Counted from the stretch's first letter, positions 1 through 8,573 are shown. The stretch is DNA of 64,000 bases from CBDCZI01 sp965224495 (GCA_965224495.1 CBDCZI010000025.1:186001-250000); one strand, 5' to 3'. A program made the numbers and translations. The notes: generated by a model from the sequence alone, not told the origin.

Positions 1-115
1 TAGTCCGCGTTAAATCGGATTTTCATTTGTTCAACAATGTCTTTTGGTAATTCTCTCAATTTTTCTATTCAGCGTAATGCTTGTCTTTAATTGTGTACAA
101 CGGGAGCTTGTTTAA
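1..115 (-). pseudogene. Frame-broken 3' part of an unidentified gene, running off the left edge
   Basis: On the minus strand two reading frames join end to end: one gives ...LPLYTIKDKHYAE then a stop, the next gives IEKLRELPKDIVEQMKIRF... open to the window edge. Adding one base near position 68 would fuse them into one continuous sequence. The RELPKDIVEQM stretch is faintly like the region before the C-terminus of Lon-type proteases, but this is too short to name. No start codon is visible. It may be a decayed gene or a chance open stretch. Confidence 0.25.
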
Positions 116-192
116 AAACCTCAGTTTTTTGTTAGTATTCAAAAATACAGAAAAGCACGACTAAAATATAGAAACCTGGGGTAAAAGTATTA

Positions 193-250
193 TGCTTGGT
201 GGTGTGAGAGGTGTGCTGGCGGCCATTTGACTGTCAGCCACCTACTCGAC
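193..250 (+). mobile_element. Possible group II intron domain VI and 3' splice end
   Basis: The stretch contains GGTGTGAGAGG, a short imperfect TGGC/GCCA stem and then CCTACTCGAC, which is the usual closing sequence of bacterial group II introns and closely matches the end of the clearer intron fragment at 1344 (CTTACTCGAC). A proper domain V before it could not be folded: the 3' half (GCTTGGTGG) is present but the 5' half looks degenerate. The intron body would lie mostly outside the window or be lost. Confidence 0.4.
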
Positions 251-260
251 TGGCGTGTCG

Positions 261-653
261 TTATTCTTCTTTTCGCCTTTCAAATATCTTAAAAGTAGTT
301 CTCCACTTTCCTGTATCAATATCGTAGAATTCAATATTTACATTATAGGCTCGTGTTACTGTATTAATCCAAGCATTTTCCCATTCTAATTGAAGTATAT
401 TTTTTTCAAAATCAATTGTCCAATTTCCACTATCAAAGGAACCAACATTATTGATGCCGTTAGCAGTTCCATTTTCGTAAATTTCAGTTACAAATTTATA
501 GCCCGTTGGATAATCTCCAAAAATTGTCATATTACTTATTCTTAAAAGTAATTCTTTACCTGACAACTGGAGATGTCCATTTTCGATAATCTCCTTTTCT
601 GTGAAATTACTTCCTGTATAGTCGAAGTCCTTTGTTTTTAATTTATTTATCAT
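261..653 (-). CDS. Hypothetical protein, 130 aa
   Basis: I do not recognise this protein. It has no signal peptide and no membrane segment. The composition is rich in aromatic and acidic residues with alternating hydrophobic/polar stretches (for example NWTIDFEKNILQLEWENAW), which suggests a small mostly beta protein of the lipocalin-like kind found in many Bacteroidota hypothetical proteins. It ends with a charged FKIFERRKEE tail. It lies between two group II intron-like ends and next to broken gene fragments, so it probably belongs to a variable, acquired segment. ATG start at 653; only 17 bases separate it from the fragment at 671. Confidence 0.5.
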   Translation of the reverse strand: MINKLKTKDFDYTGSNFTEKEIIENGHLQLSGKELLLRISNMTIFGDYPTGYKFVTEIYENGTANGINNVGSFDSGNWTIDFEKNILQLEWENAWINTVTRAYNVNIEFYDIDTGKWRTTFKIFERRKEE

Positions 654-670
654 ATTTGTGACAAAGCCTT

Positions 671-1054
671 TTAAAATTTGATTTGTTCAATTGTCCAATT
701 TTCTTTCATAGGTTTTGTGAAATCTTGATTTATCACGTAGTTTTCATTGTTTGGTGTTACTGCAACTGTTGTGCTTGCAGGTATTCTTTTTGAATTTATA
801 ACTTTAGCAGATTTCCAACTATCATTACTCGACAATTCAATTAATGTATTTCCACCTGGTGATGTTCCGTTATTCGTTACACCAACTATATTTCCTTTAG
901 TGTTAAGAACCATTCCGTCAAAACCTGTAAAACCTGAATTTGTAATATCTACTATTTTAGCAGATTTAGCATCATTAATTGGAATTTTAACCAAACCATA
1001 ATCTGCATAAAGACCTTTGTCGTTTACATTAAGTATTGAAACCAACAAGAACAG
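671..1054 (-). pseudogene. C-terminal fragment of an SMP-30/gluconolactonase-like beta-propeller protein
   Basis: The open frame carries blade-like repeats: LYADYGLVKIPI, GFDGMVLNTKGNIVGVTN, GNTLIELSSNDSW, and a final NNENYVINQDF. This spacing and the FDGMVLNTKGN element resemble the last blades of SMP-30/gluconolactonase-type propellers. A full protein of this family is about 300 residues or more; here only about 125 remain and there is no native N-terminus. The open frame formally starts at 1078 with an ATG, but the sequence upstream of about 1050 belongs to a different gene fragment (see 1029-1157), so the start is an artefact of the junction. Confidence 0.45.
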
Positions 1055-1157
1055 CAGCACTGTATTCACTTTGTTCAATAGAAAGTTGTTGGTACTTGAA
1101 AGTAGTACCCTCTTTTATCTTGCTAATTTTCTTTTCTATTTTTTGAGCTATTTTCAT
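1029..1157 (-). pseudogene. N-terminal fragment of a DUF6088 / AbiEi-like antitoxin-type protein
   Basis: Reading from an ATG at 1157 the minus strand encodes MKIAQKIEKKISKIKEG then TTFKYQQLSIEQSEYSAA, followed by a few unrelated residues and a stop at 1029. The pattern KIEKKI-x-K-I-x-EG-x-TFKYQ-x-L-x-I-x-x-x-EYSAA is the start of the winged-helix DUF6088 family, which is related to type IV (AbiEi) antitoxins. The family normally continues for well over 150 residues. Homology stops at about 1052, exactly where the SMP-30-like frame begins, so this is a deletion or recombination junction. The family assignment is from memory of the motif. Confidence 0.5.
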
Positions 1158-1186
1158 TGAGAAGAAAAAGTACGAAATTCAATTCA

Positions 1187-1220
1187 AATGTCAAGTAAAC
1201 GAAGCATATTACTTGACATT
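1187..1220. repeat. Perfect 12-bp inverted repeat
   Basis: AATGTCAAGTAA at 1187-1198 is matched by TTACTTGACATT at 1209-1220 around a 10-base loop. It lies about 40 bases before intron domain V, so it may be the closed stem of domain IV in an ORF-less group II intron. It has no T run, so it is unlikely to be a terminator. Confidence 0.6.
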
Positions 1221-1260
1221 ATTTATTATTATCAGTTTGTGAGGCACGAGCAAAATTAAA

Positions 1261-1344
1261 AGAACTTGAAGAGCCGTATGAGTCGAGAGATTCACGTACG
1301 GTTCTGGGAGAAGTTTGGGGTGAAATCCCCCTTGCTTACTCGAC
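1261..1344 (+). mobile_element. Group II intron 3' end (domains V and VI)
   Basis: Positions 1271-1304 form a textbook 34-nt domain V: GAGCCGTA pairs with TACGGTTC, a 2-nt CG bulge follows, then TGAGT pairs with ATTCA, closed by C-GAGA-G, a GNRA tetraloop. The catalytic AGC triad lies at 1272-1274. Domain VI follows with a GGGG(TGAAAT)CCCC stem at 1317-1330, and the sequence ends CTTACTCGAC at 1344, a normal 3' end for bacterial group II introns. No reverse transcriptase/maturase is encoded upstream; the preceding 1.2 kb reads as minus-strand gene scraps. It is therefore either an ORF-less intron or a relic. Confidence 0.85.
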
Positions 1345-1420
1345 TAGCATTATTTTTAGAATGTAAGGATTTTTTCTAAATATTCTTTCTTGAAGTTGTC
1401 AAATTCATCATTTAGAGAAA

Positions 1421-2374
1421 TTGAAGTTTCAAATTTTAGAGAACAAGAATACTTACCAATCAAAAACAGAAGAATATAAACGAGATTGCTGTCCAAAATG
1501 CGGGTCGGATCACTTTATTAAATATGGTTTTAATAAATCATTAGAACAGCGTTACCAATGTAAAAAACAGACATGTAAAACCATTTTTTCGGACTCCACT
1601 GGTTCAGCTATTCATCGTTTACAGTTGAAAGATAAATGGTATGAGTACGTTGATACGATGTTTAATGGTGATTTTTATTCCACAAGAGAAATGGGGAAGA
1701 GAATAAATGTTTGTCATAAAACAGCTTTCTTTTGGCGACATAAAATACTATTTGCAATAGCTAAAAAGGCAACAAAGTTATTTGGTATTGTGGAAATTGA
1801 TGATTTACATTACAGCTTTAATCAAAAAGGAAGAAAAAACTTAAGTTCCTCTAAAAAGAGAGGACGACAAAACAATAAACAAGGTGATAATTCTGAATCG
1901 GTCAAGGTATTAGCAACAGCAGATAGAGAAGGTGACCTGATTTTAGATGTTGTTAGAATTGGTCGACTAAAGGCTTCTGATGTTAAAAAATCAATTGGTG
2001 GAATCATAAATAAAGAGACAAATATTTTAACTTCAGATAAACACCCATCATTAAAGGCTTTTGCCAAGGCTTTTAGAATTCAGCACGAGACATTTTTAGC
2101 AAAATACCATTCGAGAGCTAAAATATATCATGTCAACACTATTAATGAAAAAGCTGGTAGATTAAAAACATTGGTCAATAGAGGGTTTAAAGGTGTTGCA
2201 ACAAAGTATTTACACAATTATTGTAATTGGTTTACTCTAATTGAGTCTTTAAAACAAAGTACAATTGATTTCTTTGATGAATCATTTCATAGCCATACTT
2301 CCTGGAGTGATTTTATGAAAAGAGAGGTGAATTATCAAATTTACCTAACTAATTATTCTAATTTGAAAGATTGA
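1421..2374 (+). CDS. IS1595 family (ISXO2-like) transposase
   Basis: A zinc-ribbon N-terminus (CCPKCG ... CKKQTCK, roughly residues 23-55) is followed by a DDE-type transposase domain. The first catalytic acid lies in VEIDD; the region ILTSDKHPSLKAF carries the second; HVNTINEKAGRLKTLV and GVATKYLHNYCNWF are the typical C-terminal signature of IS1595 transposases. The length of about 317 residues is normal. The open frame has no ATG near its 5' end: it would need the TTG at 1421, and an in-frame stop lies at 1391-1393, so the natural N-terminus may be lost together with the left end of the element. Probably not mobile on its own now. Confidence 0.85.
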   Translation: MKFQILENKNTYQSKTEEYKRDCCPKCGSDHFIKYGFNKSLEQRYQCKKQTCKTIFSDSTGSAIHRLQLKDKWYEYVDTMFNGDFYSTREMGKRINVCHKTAFFWRHKILFAIAKKATKLFGIVEIDDLHYSFNQKGRKNLSSSKKRGRQNNKQGDNSESVKVLATADREGDLILDVVRIGRLKASDVKKSIGGIINKETNILTSDKHPSLKAFAKAFRIQHETFLAKYHSRAKIYHVNTINEKAGRLKTLVNRGFKGVATKYLHNYCNWFTLIESLKQSTIDFFDESFHSHTSWSDFMKREVNYQIYLTNYSNLKD

Positions 2375-2383
2375 AAATTTATA

Positions 2384-2417
2384 GGCTATTTTACCAACTT
2401 TTAAATGGAACACAGCC
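2384..2417. repeat. IS right-end sequence, second copy at 31773-31804
   Basis: CTATTTTACCAACTTTTAAA followed by TGGAACACAGCC closes the IS copy here. The same sequence with one or two changes occurs alone at 31773-31804, which marks it as an element terminus rather than unique DNA. Confidence 0.6.
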
Positions 2418-2436
2418 TATTCGTTTTAGGGCATAA

Positions 2437-2470
2437 AAAAAGCGAAAAGAACTTAATCTCTCCGCTTTTT
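2437..2470 (-). terminator. Terminator of purH
   Basis: AAAAAGCG at 2437-2444 pairs with CGCTTTTT at 2463-2470. Read on the minus strand it gives a GC-containing stem with a T run, 20 bases after the purH stop codon. Confidence 0.7.
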
Positions 2471-2489
2471 AATCCTTTTTTTGTTCGTC

Positions 2490-4010
2490 TTAGTGCTTGA
2501 AATGACGGATACCTGTGGTAACCATTGCCATGTCGTTTTCGTCGCAATAAGCGATAGAGTCTTTGTCACGGATACTTCCGCCTGGCTGAACAACGGCTTT
2601 GATACCTGCCTTGAAAGCAATTTCTACGCAATCAGCAAATGGGAAGAAAGCATCGGATGCCATCACTGCATTTTCTAATGATAAATTGAAACTTTTCGCC
2701 TTTTGAATGGCTTGTTCCAAGGCATCTACACGAGATGTTTGACCTACTCCACTGCAAATCATTTGACCTTCGACGGCTAAAATAATCGCGTTAGATTTGG
2801 TGTGCTTACATACTTTGTTTGCAAAAACCATCGCGTTGATTTCTGTAGCTGACGGTTTACGTTTGGTTACTGTCGTGAAATCTTCTGCCAATTCGATACT
2901 CAAATCTTTGTCTTGACGAATGACTCCGTTCAATAAAGTTTTGATTTGTTTGGTCGGTAAAGCAACTCCTTTTCTAATCAATAAAATTCTGTTTTTCTTG
3001 CTTTTCAACAACTCCAACGCCTCGGCACTGTAAGATGGCGCAATCAATACTTCAAAAAACAATTTGTTCAACTCTTCGGCTGTTGCTAAATCAATTTCTT
3101 TGGTAGAGATAATCACTCCTCCAAATGCTGATACAGGGTCAGATGCTAAGGCTGTTAAATAAGCGTCTTTCAAGGTTTTGGCTGTAGATATACCACAAGC
3201 ATTGTTGTGCTTTAAGATAGCTACTGCCGTTTCGCCTTTAAATTCGTCAATCAAATTAACAGCGGCATCAACGTCAACTAAGTTGTTGTACGAAAGTTCT
3301 TTTCCGTTTAGTTTGGTGAAAATGGCATCTAAATCTCCGAAAAATTCACCTTTTTGGTGTGGGTTTTCGCCGTAACGTAAAACCGAACCGTCATTGATGC
3401 TTTCTTTGTAAGCGCTTACTTCTACAGTTTCTGCGAAATAATTAAAAATAGCACTGTCGTAATGAGAAGAAACATTGAATGCTTGTGTTGCAAACCATTT
3501 TCGGTCAGCAATTTCTGATTTTGCTCCGTTTTTTTCTAAGATATCTTGTAGTGGCTTGTATTGTGCTTTTGACCCCACGATGATTACGTCTTTGAAGTTT
3601 TTAGCTGCCGCACGGATTAAAGATATCCCTCCGATATCTATCTTTTCGATGATGTCTTGCTCTGGAGCTCCTGATGCTACCGTGTCTTCGAATGGGTACA
3701 AATCAACGATAACCAAATCAATTGCAGGAATATCAAATGCTGCTGCTTGGTCTAAATCCTCTTGTAATTCTCTTCTGTAAAGAATCCCTCCAAAAACTTT
3801 GGGGTGTAATGTTTTTACTCTTCCTCCGAAAATAGAAGGGTAGCTTGTCAAATCTTCCACTGCAATTACTGGAATACCTAAATTCTCAATAAATGATTGT
3901 GTTCCTCCTGTTGAGTAAATCTCGACACCGTTTTGGTGTAATAACTTTACAATTGGCTCAAGATTGTCTTTGTCAAAAACAGATATTAAAGCGGATTTAA
4001 TATTTTTCAT
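2490..4010 (-). CDS. purH: Bifunctional AICAR formyltransferase / IMP cyclohydrolase
   Basis: The enzyme catalyses the last two steps of IMP synthesis in the cytoplasm: formylation of AICAR with 10-formyl-THF, then ring closure. Residues 1-200 are the cyclohydrolase/MGS-like domain (STGGT at 33-37, KTLHPKVFGG at 66-75). The transformylase half starts near LRYGENPHQ (211-219) and carries the catalytic Lys-His pair at 267-268 (LKHNNACGIS). The length of 506 aa is typical. It is transcribed alone, with a TAnnTTTG-type box upstream and a hairpin terminator downstream. purD lies 4.7 kb away on the opposite strand, so the purine genes are dispersed here. Confidence 0.97.
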   Translation of the reverse strand: MKNIKSALISVFDKDNLEPIVKLLHQNGVEIYSTGGTQSFIENLGIPVIAVEDLTSYPSIFGGRVKTLHPKVFGGILYRRELQEDLDQAAAFDIPAIDLVIVDLYPFEDTVASGAPEQDIIEKIDIGGISLIRAAAKNFKDVIIVGSKAQYKPLQDILEKNGAKSEIADRKWFATQAFNVSSHYDSAIFNYFAETVEVSAYKESINDGSVLRYGENPHQKGEFFGDLDAIFTKLNGKELSYNNLVDVDAAVNLIDEFKGETAVAILKHNNACGISTAKTLKDAYLTALASDPVSAFGGVIISTKEIDLATAEELNKLFFEVLIAPSYSAEALELLKSKKNRILLIRKGVALPTKQIKTLLNGVIRQDKDLSIELAEDFTTVTKRKPSATEINAMVFANKVCKHTKSNAIILAVEGQMICSGVGQTSRVDALEQAIQKAKSFNLSLENAVMASDAFFPFADCVEIAFKAGIKAVVQPGGSIRDKDSIAYCDENDMAMVTTGIRHFKH

Positions 4011-4044
4011 TTCCTTCTAAGTTTTGAATTTGCTACTGAAAACA

Positions 4045-4052
4045 CAAAGATA
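4045..4052 (-). promoter_or_regulatory. -7 box candidate for purH
   Basis: On the minus strand the sequence reads TATCTTTG, a full match to the Bacteroidota -7 consensus TAnnTTTG, about 35 bases before the purH ATG. I found no TTG at the usual -33 distance. Confidence 0.4.
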
Positions 4053-4133
4053 CATTATTTGCGTGTTTAGATAGAAGAAAGTGATTTAAAATATCCGAAA
4101 TCTAAGAATAAAAGAAAAGATATTGGTATAAGG

Positions 4134-5159
4134 CTATTTTTTATCGAGCTCTTCCAATAATTCGTAACTCTTTAATAACGTCGGAAAATCGGTCAACTCG
4201 TTGGAATCACTGTTTTCTACTGCAGAGATAAATGCCTTAATCTCGTCGTAATAGCCTTGTAAGGTCAGCGAATTGTTTTCTGCGATAGGGACAAAACCGT
4301 TGTTAGAGAGTAATGTTTGTTGCTGAATAGGTCTTTTAAATACCTTTTCTAAAGGGATACCTGCTATTTTTTTACTTTTCTCGGTATAGGTTAATTCAAA
4401 TAGCCCTTTTGCCTCAAAAATACCATTTTCGGTATTAACGCTTAACGTTTCTTGTGGGTTTGACCACGAATAATCTGTCGATAATTCGAGATTTCCAACG
4501 ACACCTGATTGGTGCTCTACCAATAAAAAAGTAGTCGAACCGTTGGTCGTTTGTTTTTTTGCAATGGATTTTACTTCTCCAAAGAGGAATACAATTAAAT
4601 CTAAGGGGTGAATAAACAAATCCCATAAGGCATTGCCTTCAGGGTAAGCGCCTGTTTGAAAATTGAATCGGTACGACTGTGGGCTTTTCATTTCCTTTTT
4701 TATGGTCGTATAAACCGATGCGTACCGTTTTTGCAAACCAACTTGTACGGTGTTGTTTTTAGAAAGAGCGATTAATTCTTTTAGTTCGTTGGTGTTTTTA
4801 CAAGGTGGTTTTTCTATAAACAAATCCTTTCCTGCGGACAAAACTCGTTTGGCTATTTCAAAATGACTGTCAGGGTTTGCACAGACAAATACGCCTTTTA
4901 TTTCTTTGTCATCGAGGATAATTTGCAAATCATCGGTGGCTAAAGCTTTGTATTTGTGTGCCGTCAATTGTGCATTCTCCAATGTTCTCGAAAAGATATA
5001 TTTCAAAGGCACACCCAAATAATCCAACACAGGATAAAGGTTACTCAAACTATGGTTTCCTACACCGACAAAGGCATATTTTCCCGAATAAGCTCGGTAC
5101 TGACTGAGTTGTTTCTTCTTTCTTACCGCCTTGTATTTATTGATTAATTGAGCAAACAT
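4134..5159 (-). CDS. Gfo/Idh/MocA family oxidoreductase
   Basis: A predicted NAD(P)-dependent sugar or cyclitol oxidoreductase. After a basic 25-residue N-terminal extension the nucleotide-binding strand reads KYAFVGVGNHSLSN (27-40), a variant of the usual GxGxxG. The family EKPP motif is at 116-119 with its catalytic Lys, and the C-terminal half (after WDLFIHPLDLIVFLFG) is the alpha/beta substrate domain. It starts 9 bases after the manC stop, so the two form an operon and it probably works on a surface-glycan sugar or sugar nucleotide. The exact substrate cannot be read from the sequence. Confidence 0.85.
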   Translation of the reverse strand: MFAQLINKYKAVRKKKQLSQYRAYSGKYAFVGVGNHSLSNLYPVLDYLGVPLKYIFSRTLENAQLTAHKYKALATDDLQIILDDKEIKGVFVCANPDSHFEIAKRVLSAGKDLFIEKPPCKNTNELKELIALSKNNTVQVGLQKRYASVYTTIKKEMKSPQSYRFNFQTGAYPEGNALWDLFIHPLDLIVFLFGEVKSIAKKQTTNGSTTFLLVEHQSGVVGNLELSTDYSWSNPQETLSVNTENGIFEAKGLFELTYTEKSKKIAGIPLEKVFKRPIQQQTLLSNNGFVPIAENNSLTLQGYYDEIKAFISAVENSDSNELTDFPTLLKSYELLEELDKK

Positions 5160-5168
5160 AGTTGTGAA

Positions 5169-6245
5169 TTATACAAATTGGTTAAGTTTTTTTGCTTTGA
5201 GGTCTTCGACAAATTGTTTTACTTTTTGCTCTTCGTCTTTTTTACAAATCATTAATACATTGTCGTATTCGGCAACGATAAAACCGTCTAATCCTTGTGT
5301 GACAACCAAGCGTTCTTTTGGCGTTTTTATGATACAATTTTTGGTGTCGTAAGTGGTGATATTTCCGTCTAAAACGTTGTTATCTTCGTTTTTGTCACCT
5401 ATTTCATACAGCGAATTCCACGTTCCCAAATCTGACCATCCGATATCGCTCAACACTACAAAAACGTTTTCGGCACGTTCCATTACGGCATAATCGATAG
5501 ATATATTTTTTGTTTTTTGATAGACTTCGTCAACGAATGTTTGTTCTTGGTCAGTGTAATATTTACCAATCCCTTCGGCAAATTCTTCGGCTAATTGTGG
5601 CTCAAATTTCTCAAACGCATTGATGATAGTTGATGCTCTAAAGACAAAAATACCTGCATTCCAAACGTATTCGCCACTTGAAACAAACGCTTTGGCTACT
5701 TCTAATTGTGGTTTTTCGGTAAAGTTCAATACGTGATTGACTTCGCTGTTTTCGCCTTCTTCAAAACGAATGTAACCATAACCTGTGTCAGGGCGACTTG
5801 GTTTGATGCCCAAAGTTACCAAAACTTCTTTCTTTGCAGATTCTTCTAAAGCGATGGCTAAACGGCGTTCGTATTCTTCTTCTTTTAAAATAATATGGTC
5901 AGAAGGAGCGATAACAATATTAGCATTCGCATTGATTGTTCTGATTTTGTAAGAAGCGTAGGCAATACAAGGAGCGGTGTTTTTTCCTACAACCTCCAAT
6001 AATACTTGTTCTTCTTTCAAAAAAGGCAGTTGTTTTAAAACAAGGTCTTTGTAAATGGTATTGGTAACGATATAAATATTTTCGTTGGGGCAAGTATTCG
6101 AAAAACGAGCAACAGTTTGTTGTAGTAACGATTTGCCTGTTCCTAAAACGTCGTGAAATTGTTTTGGGAAATCAGTACGACTAAAAGGCCAAAATCGGCT
6201 ACCGACACCGCCAGCCATTATTACTACAAAATTATTGGTATTCAT
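5169..6245 (-). CDS. manC: Mannose-1-phosphate guanylyltransferase
   Basis: Makes GDP-mannose from GTP and mannose-1-phosphate for glycan synthesis. The pyrophosphorylase signature AGGVGSRFWPFSR is at 11-23, PKQF at 27-30, the KNTAP nucleotide-contact motif at 88-92, PSDH at 114-117, EKP at 177-179 and WNAGIFVF at 195-202. At 358 aa it is the short, guanylyltransferase-only form without the C-terminal phosphomannose isomerase cupin found in long ManC/AlgA enzymes. First gene of a two-gene operon with the following oxidoreductase; its promoter lies in the 180-base gap shared with recQ. Confidence 0.93.
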   Translation of the reverse strand: MNTNNFVVIMAGGVGSRFWPFSRTDFPKQFHDVLGTGKSLLQQTVARFSNTCPNENIYIVTNTIYKDLVLKQLPFLKEEQVLLEVVGKNTAPCIAYASYKIRTINANANIVIAPSDHIILKEEEYERRLAIALEESAKKEVLVTLGIKPSRPDTGYGYIRFEEGENSEVNHVLNFTEKPQLEVAKAFVSSGEYVWNAGIFVFRASTIINAFEKFEPQLAEEFAEGIGKYYTDQEQTFVDEVYQKTKNISIDYAVMERAENVFVVLSDIGWSDLGTWNSLYEIGDKNEDNNVLDGNITTYDTKNCIIKTPKERLVVTQGLDGFIVAEYDNVLMICKKDEEQKVKQFVEDLKAKKLNQFV

Positions 6246-6425
6246 TTGAATGTGGTTTTATCTGGATTATTAAAGAAAGGGTATTTTAAAATTATCTTCT
6301 CTTAATAAGTATATAAATTACTATTTTCCCGTAAAAATTACTAACTTAAATAAAGTTAATTTCTTTAACGAGAAAACAAATATAACCTCGTTAGTTAAGA
6401 CCAACAAATAGTCAATAATTTAAAG

Positions 6426-8550
6426 ATGACAATTGATTTAAAAAAAGAGCTCAAAAAGTATTTTGGGTATTCCGAATTTAGAGGTGAACAGGAAGCTGTG
6501 ATTGAAAACTTGATGCAAGGGAAAGACACCTTTGTTATTATGCCTACAGGTGCGGGAAAATCTATTTGTTACCAATTACCGTCGCTATTACTCGAAGGTA
6601 CAGCATTGATTATCTCTCCTTTGATTGCTTTGATGAAAAATCAGGTGGACCAAATGCAGGCCTTGGGAATAGAGGCGTATTATTTGAATTCAAGTTTATT
6701 GAAATCGGAAAGAGACAAAATCCAACAGTTAGTTTTAGAAGGAAAAGTCAAACAACTTTATATTGCACCCGAAGCGTTGGCAAAAAAAACCAATGTTGAG
6801 TTTTTTAAAAAGGCGAAAATTTCTTTTGTCGCCGTAGATGAGGTGCATTGTGTATCGGAATGGGGACACGATTTCCGTCCTGAATACAGACGGATACGTT
6901 CGTTGATAGCCCATATAGATGATACTTTACCGATTATTGCCTTGACAGCAACGGCTACTGAAAAAGTACAAATAGATATACTGAAAAACTTACGTCTTGA
7001 AACTTCGGGGGTTTACCAAACTTCATTTTATAGAGATAACCTTCATTATTCGGTTTTGCCAAAAACAAATGCAAAAATGAATTTGGTGAAGTTTATTCAG
7101 CGTAGAGCAAAGCAAACAGGGATTATTTATTGTTTGAGTAGAAAACGAGTAGAAGAGATTGCTGAGTTTTTACGTGTAAATAACATTAATGCCTTGCCTT
7201 ACCATGCAGGGTTGGACAAAGATGTCAGAGCGACCAATCAAGAGAAGTTTTTGGGTGATAAAATTGATGTCATCGTTGCAACGGTAGCTTTTGGTATGGG
7301 AATAGACAAACCCAATGTGCGTTTTGTCATTCATTTTGATGCCCCAAAATCGCTCGAAGGTTATTACCAAGAGACAGGGAGAGCAGGGAGAGATGGTCGT
7401 CCGTCGGAATGTCTGCTTTTTTATAGTTACAAAGATATTATTAAGCTCGAAAAATTTAACCGAGACAAAACGAGTAGCGAAAGAGACAAAGCGATTTTGT
7501 TGTTAGATGAGGTGAGTGGTTTTGCTGAAACGGCAGATTGTCGTTCACAAGATTTGTTGCAGTATTTTGGAGAACATTTGGAAGAAAAATGTGGGAATTG
7601 CGACAATTGCAAAGAGCCTAAAGAACAGTTTGATGCAAAGGAAGAGCTTTCTTTTGCTTTTAATTACATTAAAAATGCTTCGAAAAAAAGAACGGTAAAA
7701 GGTGTTGTTAAGCGATTAACCGAAACAGGAGAAGAGACCAAAAAATACGCAAAATATATTTCTCACTTTTGGATGACTTTGGTACGTCAAGCTTTGTTAA
7801 GAGAGTTTTTGGTGAAGGAAGATGACAAGGTATCGCTAACAGGCAAAGGGGAAAACTTCTTGATTTCACCCAAAGAAGAGATGCTTTACAAAGACCGGGA
7901 ATTTCCTCTTATTGATGAGTCTGACGTGGAAAGTATGCAAGACGGTCAAACGTTAGATATTAACACCGAATTGTTAGCACAATTAGAAGAATTGAGAATA
8001 AAAGTAGCCGAACAAAAAGAGATTCCACCTTACGTTGTTTTTCAGGATGAATCATTGGAAGGAATGGCGTCGTCATTTCCTTTGACAATAGAAGATTTGA
8101 CACATATTAGTGGCGTAGGTTTAGGGAAGGCAAAAAAGTTTGGGAAAGAATTTATCTTATTAATAAAAGTATTTGTCAATGAGAATAATTTGGAATCAAC
8201 GGCAAATATTTTCGTAAAGACTTCAGGGAATAAATCAAAAAATAAAATAAAAAATATACAAGGGATTGATGCTCAATTGGACCTTAGAAGAATTGGCAGA
8301 CAATCAATCCATTACCTTTGACAAGTTAGTCGAGGAAATGGAGCATATTATTCATTCGGGGACGTGTTTATCTATCGACTATTATTTAGATACATTTATG
8401 GACGAAGAGTCGGTTGATGATGTGTATGAATACTTTATGGAGGCAGAATCAGATGACTTTGCATTGGCACAAGAAGAGTTGGGAGAAGAGTATTCTGACG
8501 AAGAAATAAAGCTGGTACATATCAAGTTTATTTCAGAAGTGGCAAATTAA
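6426..8550 (+). CDS. recQ: ATP-dependent DNA helicase RecQ, interrupted by a frameshift
   Basis: 3'-5' DNA helicase of recombination and repair. Walker A PTGAGKS is at 40-46, DEVH at 138-141, the RecQ-specific CVSEWGHDFRPEY loop follows, then helicase motifs IV-VI (YYQETGRAGRDG), four zinc Cys (C-R-S-Q ... CGNCDNC) and winged helix. The first frame stops at 8321, but the family continues with an acidic C-terminus that is present in another frame at 8266-8550 (LEELADNQSITFDKLVEEM ... EVAN). Removing one C of the CC at 8282-8283 joins both parts into a single 707-aa protein of normal length. Either a real frameshift that only affects the tail after the HRDC region, or a sequencing error. Confidence 0.93.
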
Positions 8551-8573
8551 CATTAACTTAGTAACAATAACTG

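Larger units (their letters stand above)
1081..1420. other. Gene-poor stretch: antitoxin fragment, hairpin, intron end, IS left side
   Basis: It holds the DUF6088-like fragment (to 1157), a perfect hairpin (1187-1220), the group II intron domains V and VI (1261-1344) and then 76 bases before the transposase in which no IS left terminal repeat was found. Confidence 0.6.
1345..2417 (+). mobile_element. IS1595-family insertion sequence, left end missing
   Basis: The element contains an ISXO2-like transposase and a right-end sequence at 2384-2417. A reverse complement of that right end (GGCTGTGTTCCATTTAAAAG) should occur upstream of the transposase but is absent between 1345 and 1421, where the group II intron end abuts. 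The left end appears deleted or replaced by the intron insertion. The right end abuts the purH terminator. Confidence 0.7.

Noticed and set aside
70..115. GCGTAATG ... GTACAACG looked like an integron-type cassette site
   Set aside because: No paired R'/R'' boxes with the right spacing and no integrase or neighbouring cassette; the same bases also fit a reading frame.
747..1001. Plus-strand open frame of 84 codons
   Set aside because: It is the shadow of the SMP-30-like fragment on the minus strand; no start context and no family pattern.
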